In this document: piece after piece, positions 27,384-38,794 of the stretch
Position numbering within the stretch: the first letter of the stretch is position 1
Layout of the letters: each line of letters starts with the position of its first letter
Assembly: GCF_003060825.1 (NCBI RefSeq)
Contig: NZ_CP028922.1
Location: forward strand, 1,598,501-1,662,500
From: Paenibacillus sp. CAA11
GTDB lineage: Bacteria > Bacillota > Bacilli > Paenibacillales > Paenibacillaceae
Length of the DNA stretch: 64,000 bases
Direction of reading: 5' to 3'
The notes under the pieces: generated by a model
Database searches by the model: none
Told to the model about the DNA's origin: nothing
The model's input: the letters and a program-made list of their open reading frames with translations, nothing else
Made by a program: the position numbers and the translations under genes

Positions 27384-27917
27384 ATGATGAACTTTTTTTC
27401 CTTATTAAGTCGTTCTATGCAAAATAATCTATTCATCCAGACACAACTAAACAGCGCACACACGTTAATTGAAGAGTATCAGCTGCCTGTACAGAAGCTT
27501 GAGGACGACTTCTATGCCCAGTTTATTTTGCTGGAGAACTACGCTGGTGTGAATTACTTTCAAAGGACGCTTGCCAGGTATCGTAGGTTAAATGCATGGA
27601 TGTTAGTCTTAGCGGTTAGCATTTTAGGGGCAGCAGCGATCATCTTTGGTATAGAGTATACAATGCCAGAGTGGAAGATTGCAGATAAGCTGATGGATTA
27701 TTTATTCGAGCATTTTCTGCCTGTCATCATAGGCTTGACTGCTTTGTTCTTGCTTGTGATCGTGCTGCAATTTGTGCGTATTCATTATGCTAATAAATTG
27801 ATGTCAACGGCCGTAAACAGCTCTTGGAGGGCTATATTGCAAAAGGTTGAAAGCTCTCTCGATCTGCCAGCCAACAGCACAAGAAGCATCGCTGAGGAAA
27901 TTTGGGGAAATCATTAA
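27384..27917 (+). CDS. Membrane protein of unknown function
   Basis: A 177-residue protein I do not recognise. It has a soluble N-terminal region of about 70 residues, two membrane helices (about 73-95, WMLVLAVSILGAAAIIFGIEY, and about 111-131, LPVIIGLTALFLLVIVLQFV) and a cytoplasmic tail. GAGGAGAGG is seven bases before the ATG at 27384. The frame could be read from 27312, but that part lies in the preceding terminator. It is a single gene just before the tRNA pair. Confidence 0.7.
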   Translation: MMNFFSLLSRSMQNNLFIQTQLNSAHTLIEEYQLPVQKLEDDFYAQFILLENYAGVNYFQRTLARYRRLNAWMLVLAVSILGAAAIIFGIEYTMPEWKIADKLMDYLFEHFLPVIIGLTALFLLVIVLQFVRIHYANKLMSTAVNSSWRAILQKVESSLDLPANSTRSIAEEIWGNH

Positions 27918-27950
27918 TAATCTTTTTTATATTTTTTTGTGCTTAAGCTA

Positions 27951-27979
27951 TTGACATAGCTTCTATTATTCTATACAAT
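27951..27979 (+). promoter_or_regulatory. Promoter of the tRNA-Ala/tRNA-Lys unit
   Basis: Perfect -35 TTGACA (27951-27956), 17-base spacer, -10 TACAAT (27974-27979). Confidence 0.85.
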
Positions 27980-27994
27980 AAAGAAGTCGGCTTC

Positions 27995-28070
27995 GGGGCC
28001 TTAGCTCAGCTGGGAGAGCGCATCGCTGGCAGCGATGAGGTCAGGGGTTCGATCCCCCTAGGCTCCACCA
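27995..28070 (+). tRNA. tRNA-Ala (anticodon GGC)
   Basis: Acceptor GGGGCCT/AGGCTCC with one G-U pair, D-arm AGCTCAGCTGGGAGAGC, anticodon stem CATCG/CGATG with loop CTGGCAG (anticodon GGC), T-arm AGGGGTTCGATCCCCCT. The 3' CCA is encoded (28068-28070). Confidence 0.95.
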
Positions 28071-28083
28071 TAATCTCATATTT

Positions 28084-28156
28084 GGATTGTTAGCTCAGTT
28101 GGTAGAGCATCTGACTCTTAATCAGGCGGTCCAGGGTTCGAGTCCCTGACAATCCA
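28084..28156 (+). tRNA. tRNA-Lys (anticodon CTT)
   Basis: Acceptor GGATTGT/ACAATCC, anticodon loop CTCTTAA with CTT in the middle, T-arm CAGGGTTCGAGTCCCTG, discriminator A and no encoded CCA. It follows tRNA-Ala by 13 bases in the same transcript. Lys-CTT is the minor lysine tRNA beside Lys-TTT. Confidence 0.95.
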
Positions 28157-28166
28157 TCACTTAAGG

Positions 28167-28197
28167 ATAACGGCAGAAGTGCCGTTATTCTTTTTTT
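28167..28197 (+). terminator. Terminator after the tRNA pair
   Basis: ATAACGGCA-gaag-TGCCGTTAT followed by TTTTTTT. Confidence 0.9.
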
Positions 28198-28305
28198 ATT
28201 CTCTCTAGTGATATTTATATGTTGTGTCCAAATAAGATCATAGGCAAGAGAGTTGGCTAGAGCGGGATCGTGCAGGAATGCCTTTTTATTTTAGGTTAAT
28301 CGTGG

Positions 28306-28452
28306 TATAGTAGGGGGAGAAAAGACCTACAATGAACAAGGAGCCGTGCGGCAACACGACTCCACTTGCAATAGCCGCTTTTAAGGGCGGCGGCACGAGG
28401 TATTACAGTCAGAAATAGACCGCTACCTATAGCGAGGGCGGTCTATTTCTTG
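28306..28452 (+). ncRNA. Candidate antisense RNA antitoxin
   Basis: An extended -10 promoter (TG-G-TATAGT, TATAGT at 28306-28311) would start an RNA near 28318. It would carry a hairpin GGAG-c-CGTG/CACG-a-CTCC (28340-28363) and end in a perfect 13-base stem, AGAAATAGACCGC (28411-28423) with GCGGTCTATTTCT (28438-28450). That stem covers the stop codon of the opposing toxin gene. The arrangement resembles the 3'-overlapping RNAs RatA and SR4. The T-run after the hairpin is poor, so the 3' end is uncertain and could reach further into the toxin gene. Confidence 0.55.
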
Positions 28453-28526
28453 TTGAGGAAATTCAGCAGCGCGATAATGAACATCCCGAATGTGAACATT
28501 AATGAAAGCGCTTGATAAACCTCCAT
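28443..28526 (-). CDS. Type I toxin, small holin-like membrane peptide
   Basis: A 27-residue peptide, MEVYQALSLM then FTFGMFIIALLNFLNKK. It has a short polar start, one hydrophobic helix and a Lys tail, the pattern of the TxpA/BsrG-related and putative holin-like toxins of Firmicutes (xVYQALSLM is typical). The ribosome binding site GGGAGGTGA is very strong but lies in a hairpin (CTCCC-GAA-GGGAG, 28535-28547) that would hide it, a common feature of type I toxins. An antisense RNA candidate faces it and a LexA-like box lies upstream. Homology is judged from memory of the family. Confidence 0.75.
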   Translation of the reverse strand: MEVYQALSLMFTFGMFIIALLNFLNKK

Positions 28527-28585
28527 GGCATCACCTCCCTTCGGGAGATAAGCCGACCACCCTTGCAAGCCTTTATTGCTCTTTA

Positions 28586-28626
28586 AGTATAACATAATCC
28601 TGTACAATTATGCGAACAAATGTTCC
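28586..28626 (-). promoter_or_regulatory. Toxin promoter with LexA-like operator
   Basis: On the minus strand TG-T-TATACT gives an extended -10 (TATACT at 28591-28586) with no clear -35. CGAAC-AAAT-GTTCC (28613-28626 on the + strand) matches the Bacillus LexA (DinR) operator CGAAC-N4-GTTCG in nine of ten bases and sits at about -34 to -47 of the expected start. LexA control of the toxin is inferred. Confidence 0.5.
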
Positions 28627-28724
28627 TATTTATGGGCGAGTTAATCACATATCGTGGTTGGAGGGACTTAAGCAAAATGAAGGAGGGCTATTTACTTGGT
28701 TATCATTCCAGATGTCTTTCTTGA

Positions 28725-28907
28725 ATGGCGGTCCATCCCGACCATAGAAGATGTGGAATTGCTGCAGCTATGATCGCCAGGATGCTATCTCTGTTTCCTC
28801 AGGATATGGAAATCTCTGTTACAACCTTTTGTGAGGGAGATGCGAAGGGAATTGCTCCGCGTCCATTATACAAAAAAATTTGCTTTACTTCAGGACGAAC
28901 TATATAG
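28725..28907 (+). pseudogene. GNAT acetyltransferase fragment
   Basis: A 60-codon frame reading MAVHPDHRRCGIAAAMIARM corresponds to the central acetyl-CoA-binding motif A of GNAT N-acetyltransferases (V-x-P-x-x-R-x-x-G-I/A). PLYKKICFTSGR corresponds to the conserved YxKxGF segment. The N-terminal third of the fold is missing; the preceding frame ends in a stop just before 28725. It is therefore an N-terminally truncated relic, though a re-initiated short protein cannot be excluded. Confidence 0.6.
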
Positions 28908-29251
28908 AATGAAATAAAGAAATGAACGTTATAGGATCGTATTAGGCCGTGATAACAGAAAATTCAATGTAAAACTTTAGTTCAATCTACATAGTAGGGG
29001 AATTAAACTATCTGCATCAGCGGTTTGTGCTGCGTACAAACCGGACATAACATAGATTACAATAGCGCGCGCCAGACATCTACGGCAGGCGTTTTTTTCT
29101 TTTTATACGCATCCAAAAAAGGACATGCATAAAATTTTATCTATTGTGCCGGCTGCAAGGAATGTGCTATCTTAGTTTATAAAATTTGAGCAAAGCGAAT
29201 TAGCAGCTATGTGCTTTATGGATTCTAGCTGAAGAGGAGAGCGGTTGCAAC
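28908..29251 (+). other. Leader/intergenic region before licT
   Basis: No gene is visible. A hairpin CGGTTTGT/ACAAACCG (29021-29043) is followed by CGCC/GGCG with a seven-T run (29070-29098), which could attenuate or end a transcript entering from the left. I see no RAT element here. An AT-rich stretch around 29160-29190 may contain the licT promoter. Confidence 0.35.
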
Positions 29252-30100
29252 ATGATTATCCGGCAAATTTTTAATAACAATGTAATTCGTGCTGAAGACC
29301 AGGTCGGCCATGAGTTTGTGGTGATCGGTAACGGTCTGGGCTTTAAGAAGAAGCCGGGGCAAACGGTAGATGAGGAAAAGATCGAAAAAACATTTATGCT
29401 TAAGCCTGATAAAGTTCCGCAAAAATTAATAGATCTGATTGGCGAAACATCCGCCGAATACTTCTCACTAGCCGATGATATTGTAAGCTATGCAAAATCT
29501 GAAATGGGCAGCATATTCAATGACAATATTTATATTACCCTGATCGACCATATACATTTTGCAATATCCCGCTATAAAAATTCAATAAACCTGAAAAATG
29601 CGTTATTTTGGCAGATTAAGAAGTTCTATCCCAAAGAGTTTTTGATCGGAATGAATGCGCTTCAATTAATCAAGAAGCATTTTGAACTAGAAATGGATGA
29701 GGATGAGGCAAGCTTTATTGCGATGCACTTTGTGAATGCCAGACAGGACGGTCAAGGCATGCAGAGGACGGTTCAGATCACGGAGATCATTGGTGAGATA
29801 TTCGGCATTGTTACAGAATTTTATAATTTGGAACTGGATGAGAATTCGTTTAATTATTCCCGCTTTATTACCCATATCCAATATTTCGTGCAAAGAATGT
29901 TGAGTGGCGAACAGGAACGTTCTGCCGCAGGTGACAACTTTCTCTATGATCAAATCAAAGTCAAGTATGCTAAAGCCTTTGAGTGCATGAATTTGATTAA
30001 CCGTTATTTGGAAACCAACTATGAAAGCGCTATGTCTATTGATGAAAAAGTATATCTAACGATACATATAGAGCGAGTAACATCTCGGTCTGGTGTATAA
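29252..30100 (+). CDS. licT: Transcription antiterminator LicT (BglG family)
   Basis: A 282-residue antiterminator. Residues 1-56 form the RNA-binding CAT domain (IRQIFNNNVIRAED, VVIGNGLGFKKKPGQ), followed by two PTS regulation domains, PRD1 (about 65-170) and PRD2 (about 171-280). Conserved PRD histidines are seen in LIDHIHFAI, AMHFVNAR, THIQYFV and IHIERV. When beta-glucoside is present it binds the RAT element ahead of the PTS gene and prevents termination. It is regulated by phosphorylation through the PTS enzyme encoded downstream. GAGGAGAGC precedes the ATG. Confidence 0.93.
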   Translation: MIIRQIFNNNVIRAEDQVGHEFVVIGNGLGFKKKPGQTVDEEKIEKTFMLKPDKVPQKLIDLIGETSAEYFSLADDIVSYAKSEMGSIFNDNIYITLIDHIHFAISRYKNSINLKNALFWQIKKFYPKEFLIGMNALQLIKKHFELEMDEDEASFIAMHFVNARQDGQGMQRTVQITEIIGEIFGIVTEFYNLELDENSFNYSRFITHIQYFVQRMLSGEQERSAAGDNFLYDQIKVKYAKAFECMNLINRYLETNYESAMSIDEKVYLTIHIERVTSRSGV

Positions 30101-30116
30101 AAATGAAAAAAATGTA

Positions 30117-30145
30117 TTGCAAACGTTTACGGTTTGATTTATAGT
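30117..30145 (+). promoter_or_regulatory. Promoter of bglP with overlapping cre site
   Basis: -35 TTGCAA (30117-30122), 17-base spacer, -10 TATAGT (30140-30145). TTGCAAACGTTTACG (30117-30131) fits the CcpA cre consensus WTGNAANCGNWNNCW at every defined position except the last. A cre covering the -35 implies glucose repression. Confidence 0.75.
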
Positions 30146-30164
30146 GTTTGTACAACCTAAACTT

Positions 30165-33617
<3,453 letters not shown>

Positions 33618-33625
33618 GTAGAGCT

Positions 33626-33656
33626 AAAACCACGCTGATGCATAGCGTGGTTTTTT
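33626..33656 (+). terminator. Terminator after bglH
   Basis: AAAACCACGCT-gatgcat-AGCGTGGTTTT, followed by further T. Confidence 0.92.
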
Positions 33657-33779
33657 GCTGCTGGAAGGCTGCTATGAAGAAGTGGCTTACATTCTCTAGT
33701 AATAGCCGCAAGCCAGCAGCTTGTATCGGCCACAAGAATCAAATAAAATGCAGATACAACTAATATGAGGAGAGTTCGG

Positions 33780-34952
33780 ATGACAAAGAAGCTGTATTAT
33801 GATTCTGTGTATATTAGAGATTGGAAGACCCGGATCACGAATGTTTACGAGAAAGAAGACGGGTGTTATGTCACCTTGGAAGAGACGGCATTTTATCCGC
33901 ATGGAGGTGGACAGCCATGTGATTTGGGCTGGATCAACAAGATTCCCGTTCTGGATGTATTCATTGAAGGGGAAGAAATTTTGCATAAGCTTAAGCAGCG
34001 ACCCGAGCGGCTGGAAGCAGATTGCAGGCTCGACTGGCAACGGAGGTTTGACCATATGCAGCATCATAGCGGGCAGCATCTGCTCTCTGCCGTATGCCTA
34101 GAACAGTTCGGAGCAGAAACGCTAAGCTTTCATTTGGGTGACGATTATTGCACGATTGACGTGCGGCTAGAGGGATGTTCTCAGGAGGATATCGGTGTTC
34201 TGGAGGATGAGGCCAATCGGCATATTTATCTGAACCATGCAATCGTCAGCTATTTCGTGACTGCTGAAGAGGCGGCGAAGCTGCCGTTAGTCAAGGCGCC
34301 GAAGGTAACGGAGAACATCCGGATCGTTGAGATGAAGGATGTGGAGTACAATGCTTGCGGGGGTACGCATGTCTCATCGACAGGAGAGATTGGAATTATC
34401 AAGCTGCTGAAGGTGGAGAAGCAGAAGGGGAACACTAGATTATACTTCAAATCCGGTTCCAGGGCCTTGGATGAATTCAGCCGCAGCCAAGAGATACTAA
34501 GGATACTTACCTCTAAATATAAGGTAGGAAAAGATGAAATTATCGAGAGAATTGAGAAGGAGGAGGAGGAGCATAAGCGGCTGCAAACGGAGCTTACAGC
34601 ACTAAAGGAACAAAATGATCAGTATTTTGTTCAACAATTGTTAGCTAGGCAGAATGGGGAATTCATCGCCGAAATTGTGTATGGTAAGTCTTTTAAAGAT
34701 GCGCAAAATATAGCCTCCAAGCTGGCAGCAGCCAGTGAATTTCCGGTGATTCTTGGAGTACCTGGGGAGAATAAAGTGGTTGTCGCTTATGGAGGAAGCC
34801 AGAAACTGTCTTGCGGCGCCTTCTTCAAAGCGAATCTTGGGACTTTCCACGGCAAAGGGGGAGGCAGTGATAAAATGGCGCAGGCTGCTTTTACCGAATG
34901 GGAGGATGCGTCAGCCTTCTATGAATTTGCTATAAGCCATTTTAAAGGCTAA
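33780..34952 (+). CDS. Alanyl-tRNA editing protein, AlaX-L type
   Basis: A 390-residue free-standing editing protein homologous to the C-terminal half of alanyl-tRNA synthetase. FYPHGGGQPCD, HHSGQHLLSA and CGGTH give the zinc-binding H-x3-H ... C-x3-H site that hydrolyses Ser or Gly from mischarged tRNA-Ala. A coiled region (about 255-290, KDEIIERIEKEEEEHKRLQ) leads to a DHHA1-like C-terminal domain (GGSDKMAQAA). GAGGAG precedes ATG 33780; the ATG at 33765 overlaps that site. It is a single gene with its own terminator. Confidence 0.88.
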   Translation: MTKKLYYDSVYIRDWKTRITNVYEKEDGCYVTLEETAFYPHGGGQPCDLGWINKIPVLDVFIEGEEILHKLKQRPERLEADCRLDWQRRFDHMQHHSGQHLLSAVCLEQFGAETLSFHLGDDYCTIDVRLEGCSQEDIGVLEDEANRHIYLNHAIVSYFVTAEEAAKLPLVKAPKVTENIRIVEMKDVEYNACGGTHVSSTGEIGIIKLLKVEKQKGNTRLYFKSGSRALDEFSRSQEILRILTSKYKVGKDEIIERIEKEEEEHKRLQTELTALKEQNDQYFVQQLLARQNGEFIAEIVYGKSFKDAQNIASKLAAASEFPVILGVPGENKVVVAYGGSQKLSCGAFFKANLGTFHGKGGGSDKMAQAAFTEWEDASAFYEFAISHFKG

Positions 34953-34980
34953 TCAAAGTCTAATCTAAATAGAAACAGCG

Positions 34981-35006
34981 GAGCACCCTCCAGGAGGGTG
35001 CTCTTT
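34981..35006 (+). terminator. Terminator after the AlaX gene
   Basis: GAGCACCCTCC-a-GGAGGGTGCTC followed by TTTC. Confidence 0.85.
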
Positions 35007-35061
35007 CGGACTATCTTGAACAAAATCGAGACCCATCATTTCAAATGACATTCGTAAGACA

Positions 35062-35205
35062 TATCTTGGCCCCCGCCCCCCTAAGACCGTTCCGGCTCGT
35101 CTGCCCCGAAATGGATACATATGGGAGCTTGAGCATAATACTGTCCTAAATGAGCTAGGTGACCGATTGCCTGCTCATGCTTATCAAGTGCTTGGCTCTT
35201 CTTAA
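35062..35205 (+). pseudogene. Unrecognised coding remnant
   Basis: One frame reads RLPRNGYIWELEHNTVLNEL and then GDRLPAHAYQVLGSS up to a stop at about 35205, with protein-like composition but no start codon or ribosome binding site. I cannot assign a family. It is probably the tail of a lost gene. The rest of the gap up to 35436 holds the palindrome described separately and a GGCCATTTTTT tract near 35240. Confidence 0.3.
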
Positions 35206-35324
35206 GGATCACGGGTGGACAAAGTTAGCCCTTTAATGGGGCCATTTTTTTTGAAAAAGCTTAGAAATCGGTACCCCAGTACGGATGTTGACTAAAGATG
35301 GGTAATGTTGTAAGATTGATCTCG

Positions 35325-35369
35325 TACTAATTTACTAATTTAGTTATTTACTAAATTAGTAAATTAGTA
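35325..35369. repeat. Perfect 19-bp inverted repeat (operator candidate)
   Basis: TACTAATTTACTAATTTAG (35325-35343) and its exact complement CTAAATTAGTAAATTAGTA (35351-35369) flank a seven-base loop. Each arm itself contains two copies of ACTAATTTA. It lies 67 bases before the ATG at 35436. There is no T-run, so it looks like a DNA operator and not a terminator. Confidence 0.7.
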
Positions 35370-35435
35370 AATCAGTAATTCTTAGATCGAGTGCAATTTA
35401 TGATCATTTCATCAAAATTAAGGACGTGACTTATT

Positions 35436-35915
35436 ATGAATATCCCAACTCATCTCAAGCATAAACCCGTTATCGTATCAGAAAATTACGACAAGGTGGA
35501 CGGCCGGTACAGCGACAATTCTGATGCCAAAGGCCTTTCCTTAGGTCTTGCTCAATGGAATGATCGGGGGAAGGTGGATATTTCCGCCAAGGTGTGGAGA
35601 TATACAGGGGAGAAATGGTCCAGACAATCTGAGGAGCTACCGCTCCATCGCGTGCTGGACTTGGCTATTCTGGTTGCTAGAAGCATGGTGCATTTTCGGG
35701 AGGCTTACCAATACAAGGATCTATACGATCCAGAGCATCCGGTCATTGACCGGGTTGGATTGCAGGGTGATGCTATGACAGTATCCGTATGTACGGACAA
35801 TGAGCGAATTAATGAAGATATCAAGCTGTTTAGCGAGGCTTTAAGCCGGGATGATGAGCTGATCGGGGAGCGTCTCAGAATGCTGTCCGGTTTGCTCAAA
35901 GAAATGGGCTATTAA
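35436..35915 (+). CDS. Hypothetical protein, DUF6530-like
   Basis: A 159-residue soluble protein without signal peptide or membrane helix. It has a beta-rich first half (GLSLGLAQWNDRGKVDISAKVWRY) and a helical second half. I believe it belongs to the DUF6530 family of bacilli, whose function is unknown; this is from memory. Upstream is the perfect inverted repeat, which suggests dedicated regulation. It is followed after 29 bases by a GIY-YIG-like gene and may be co-transcribed with it. Confidence 0.7.
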   Translation: MNIPTHLKHKPVIVSENYDKVDGRYSDNSDAKGLSLGLAQWNDRGKVDISAKVWRYTGEKWSRQSEELPLHRVLDLAILVARSMVHFREAYQYKDLYDPEHPVIDRVGLQGDAMTVSVCTDNERINEDIKLFSEALSRDDELIGERLRMLSGLLKEMGY

Positions 35916-35944
35916 TTATCATTAGATAGAGGCAGGTGAATAAT

Positions 35945-36334
35945 ATGAGCTTAGATAAGCAGAGGAAGAAGGAACTTTCTGCAAGCTATACACAAACCTT
36001 TCGCCGGATGGGTGTTTATCAGATTCGTAATGTGAAGAACGATAAGATCCTGGTGCTTGGCACCATGGACTTGGACGGTGCGAAGAACCGTTTGGCTTTT
36101 CAGCAGCAGACGAAGATGAATTCAATCTTTGAAATTGCCGAGGATTGGAAGACATTTGGCGGCGAAAGCTTTGTATTCGAAGAGCTGGATCAGATCAAGC
36201 CGAAGGAAGAGTCGCTTGGTGACAGCACAGAGCTGAAGAAGTATAAAGCGGATGTAGACGCGCTGTTGGAGCTGTGGCTTGAGAAGCTTCAGCCTTACGG
36301 TGAGCGGGGTTATAACAAGCTGAAGAGATCATAG
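35945..36334 (+). CDS. GIY-YIG nuclease-like protein
   Basis: A 129-residue protein. GVYQIRNVKNDKILVLGT resembles the GIY-YIG N-terminal strand pair (GVYxI ... LGT), and FGGESFVFEELDQI carries the conserved Glu of the fold. The canonical second Tyr of YIG is replaced (VLG), so nuclease activity is doubtful and it may be a degenerate family member, as seen in several Bacillus homologues. AGGTGA lies just before ATG 35945. It probably shares a transcript with the preceding DUF6530-like gene. Confidence 0.65.
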   Translation: MSLDKQRKKELSASYTQTFRRMGVYQIRNVKNDKILVLGTMDLDGAKNRLAFQQQTKMNSIFEIAEDWKTFGGESFVFEELDQIKPKEESLGDSTELKKYKADVDALLELWLEKLQPYGERGYNKLKRS

Positions 36335-36336
36335 TT

Positions 36337-36368
36337 TAGAGCGGTGTCCTCCAAGGGACACCCTCTTT
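36337..36368 (+). terminator. Terminator between convergent genes
   Basis: GGTGTCC-tccaa-GGGACACC with flanking AGAG/CTCT, then TTTT. Confidence 0.75.
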
Positions 36369-36385
36369 TGTATTTTGACTTCGTA

Positions 36386-36934
36386 CTATTTCAGGATTTG
36401 GTCCACCAGCTCGTTCATGCCCTTCCAGGAGTCCATAAGCCGAAACTCCCGCTGAATCTGCAGATTCCAGGGTCGCGGAATAAGAATGGTCTGTCTTCCG
36501 GCCTCTCTGGCGGCGATCAGATTATGGGGACCGTCATCAATCAGCAGATCGAAATTTAGCAGATATTTGCGTTTGGCAACGAAGAAATTCTCAAACGGAA
36601 TGAAGGGCAGATGCTTCTGCAGCCAGTTCCATTTCTCAGCAACTGAAGCTGGCCGTGCTGCGGTAACGATAATCACATCATAGCTGTCGGTTAACCTGCG
36701 AATCTCCTCTACTGTATATTCATCAAATATCTCAAGTTCTTCATAGAGTCCCGGTCTGCCAAAGAAAATATCTTCCGTACAATCCGGATGCCAGATTCCG
36801 CTTAAGTCAAAATTGTTAATCTGCTCAATGGTAAGCGGGAAATTGGGAAACAGCTCGTTGTGATAATGAATGGCCTTGGGTACCAGATGACAGATCGTAT
36901 CATCCATATCTATGGCCACGATGGGTTTATTCAT
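36386..36934 (-). CDS. HAD-family 5'(3')-deoxyribonucleotidase-like protein
   Basis: A 182-residue HAD phosphatase. Motif I is DMDDTI (residues 9-14) near the N-terminus, motif II is in VTAARP, and motif III/IV is LLIDDGPHN. The size and the WLQKHLPFIPFENFFVAKRKYL region match the NT5C/5'(3')-deoxyribonucleotidase branch, which removes phosphate from deoxynucleoside monophosphates. It is a single gene, convergent with the GIY-YIG gene. A role in nucleotide pool control is an inference from the family. Confidence 0.8.
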   Translation of the reverse strand: MNKPIVAIDMDDTICHLVPKAIHYHNELFPNFPLTIEQINNFDLSGIWHPDCTEDIFFGRPGLYEELEIFDEYTVEEIRRLTDSYDVIIVTAARPASVAEKWNWLQKHLPFIPFENFFVAKRKYLLNFDLLIDDGPHNLIAAREAGRQTILIPRPWNLQIQREFRLMDSWKGMNELVDQILK

Positions 36935-37159
36935 GTTTTTGAGTCTCCTAAAATATATGTTTCAATTTTCTGTCATTGTAAAGGACTTGTTGTGAAATCA
37001 CAAGCGTTGGCGCTAAGAATATAAGAAAGTCCTCAAGTTCAAATATCGTACTGTATAGAAACTTTTCCGCATTGTCTGCGTCTACTAATTTAGGATTAGT
37101 CTTGGAGACAAATGGATTCATTAACTAATTACTTTAAACTCGGATGGTAGGTTGACAGC

Positions 37160-38704
37160 ATGAAGAAGCTTGGTTTCTTGGCAGTTTTTGTAGTTTGCCT
37201 GGGTTTGCTTGCAGGAAGGGGCTTCGCGGCGGATAACACAACACATATTTATCTCGATGGTAAGGAACTGGATTTAAGTAGCGATAGACAAGTTCGGGTA
37301 GAGCACCAGAGCATCATGATCCCCATCCGGGTGGTCGTTGAAGAGCTGGGCTATAAGATTGACTGGAACCCCAAAAATGGATTGATCACGATTCAGCAGA
37401 AGGATAAGGTCCTTAAGCTTGTACTGAACCAGTCCGTTGCGGATGTGAACGGGAAGTCCGTAACATTAATAGCTCCTCCAATGGCTGTGAATGAGATTAC
37501 ATTTGTTCCGCTTCGGTTTGTCGGAGAACAAATGGGGCTCAAGGTCGCGTGGAATAACAAGACTAGGTCGGCTACACTACAGAGCCAAACCGCGGACAGC
37601 ACCAGTAAAGATAACATACATAACAGCGGGGGAAGTGCGACTGCTCCCAGCACCACTAATTCAGAGCAGGTACAGACCGCAGCCTCGCTAACCGATTTAA
37701 GCTTTGCAGATAACAGGCTCACGCTGACCGTGAGCGGCCAGGTGAAGCCTGTAGTCACTGTATTGGGCGGGCCGGATCGCATTGTAATTGATCTTCCGGA
37801 TGTAAAGTATGGACAGGGCTTTGGCGATAAATATGCGCTGGACAACAACCTAAAGGGAGAGGTACCTGTCTCTGACAATCCGGACGTAAGCAAGGTTCGT
37901 TATGCCGTCTTCAGCAGGGATCCGTATACGATTCGGATCGTTCTTGATCTAAACAGCCCCCAATCCTATCAGTTTCAGAATGCAGGGGATGGGAGTTATG
38001 TGCTGGATATAAAGACGGCCAGCTCACCCAGCTCAAATTCGTCTGCATCATCCACTCCGGCTTCTGTCAATGACATGTTTGCCCAAGGAATCGATGTTTC
38101 CCATCATAACGGGGTTATTGACTGGCAGCAGGTCGCTGCGGATGGGCGCTCATTCGTGTTCATCAAGGCTAGTCAAGGAAAGACATTTCGCGACAGCCAG
38201 TTCGCGGCTAATGTTCAAGGGGCCAAGGATGCAGGACTGCTTGTAGGCGTCTATCATTTCCTTGATGCGACAACTACACAGGATGCCAAGCTCCAGGCCG
38301 CTAATTTCGCGCAGGCGATCGAAGAGGCTGGAGGAATCAGCCAGCTGGACTTGCCGCCAGTCATGGACTATGAGGACAATCCCGGCAAGCTGACTGCGGC
38401 CCAGATCCGTTCTGTAGCCCACGCTTTCTTGGATGAGGTAGAGAGATTAACCGGCTGCCAGCCGATGATTTATACGGGCAATGCTTTTGGCGCCAATTTT
38501 GACACGACCTTCTCCGGCTATAAAATATGGATGGCGAGATACAGCAGCCAGGAGCCCAAGCCTGTAGCGGCGTGGGATCGCTGGGATATTTGGCAGTATT
38601 CCTCATCGGGCAGCGTTCCCGGGATTACTGGCAGCGTGGATCTGAACGTCTACCAAGGAACTCTGGAGGAGCTCAGGGCCCAAATGGCTTTGAACCAGCC
38701 GTAA
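37160..38704 (+). CDS. Secreted GH25 lysozyme with copper-amine-oxidase-N and AMIN domains
   Basis: A 514-residue exported protein with a signal peptide (residues 1-24, cleavage near GFAAD). It continues with a Cu-amine-oxidase N-terminal-like domain (about 28-135, repeated [12 protein letters not shown] and [11 protein letters not shown]), a Ser/Thr linker, an AMIN domain (about 175-285), a second Ser-rich linker and a GH25 muramidase domain (about 305-505). Catalytic residues are likely Asp312 (GIDVSHH) and Glu405 (VMDYEDNPG). It should hydrolyse peptidoglycan, with the AMIN and CAO-N domains binding the wall. Its terminator is interrupted by the group II intron. Confidence 0.9.
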   Translation: MKKLGFLAVFVVCLGLLAGRGFAADNTTHIYLDGKELDLSSDRQVRVEHQSIMIPIRVVVEELGYKIDWNPKNGLITIQQKDKVLKLVLNQSVADVNGKSVTLIAPPMAVNEITFVPLRFVGEQMGLKVAWNNKTRSATLQSQTADSTSKDNIHNSGGSATAPSTTNSEQVQTAASLTDLSFADNRLTLTVSGQVKPVVTVLGGPDRIVIDLPDVKYGQGFGDKYALDNNLKGEVPVSDNPDVSKVRYAVFSRDPYTIRIVLDLNSPQSYQFQNAGDGSYVLDIKTASSPSSNSSASSTPASVNDMFAQGIDVSHHNGVIDWQQVAADGRSFVFIKASQGKTFRDSQFAANVQGAKDAGLLVGVYHFLDATTTQDAKLQAANFAQAIEEAGGISQLDLPPVMDYEDNPGKLTAAQIRSVAHAFLDEVERLTGCQPMIYTGNAFGANFDTTFSGYKIWMARYSSQEPKPVAAWDRWDIWQYSSSGSVPGITGSVDLNVYQGTLEELRAQMALNQP

Positions 38705-38758
38705 TTTAGCGAATTAAAGGATATGCCAACCTGCCTCTTGCAGCTTGGCAAGGAAGAG

Positions 38759-38794
38759 ACAGCTCCGGCGATGACACGTCTGGAGCTGTTTGGT
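38759..38794 (+). terminator. Terminator of the GH25 gene, split by the intron
   Basis: ACAGCTCC (38759-38766) pairs with GGAGCTGT (38782-38789), followed by TTTGGT at the intron boundary. The T-rich tract resumes after the intron (TTGCTTT, from 40696). Confidence 0.7.

Noticed and set aside
28508..28522. ATGAAAGCGCTTGAT in the toxin gene looks like a cre site
   Set aside because: It lies within the coding sequence and misses the conserved C near the end of the consensus; its form follows from the codons for Ala-Leu-Ser.
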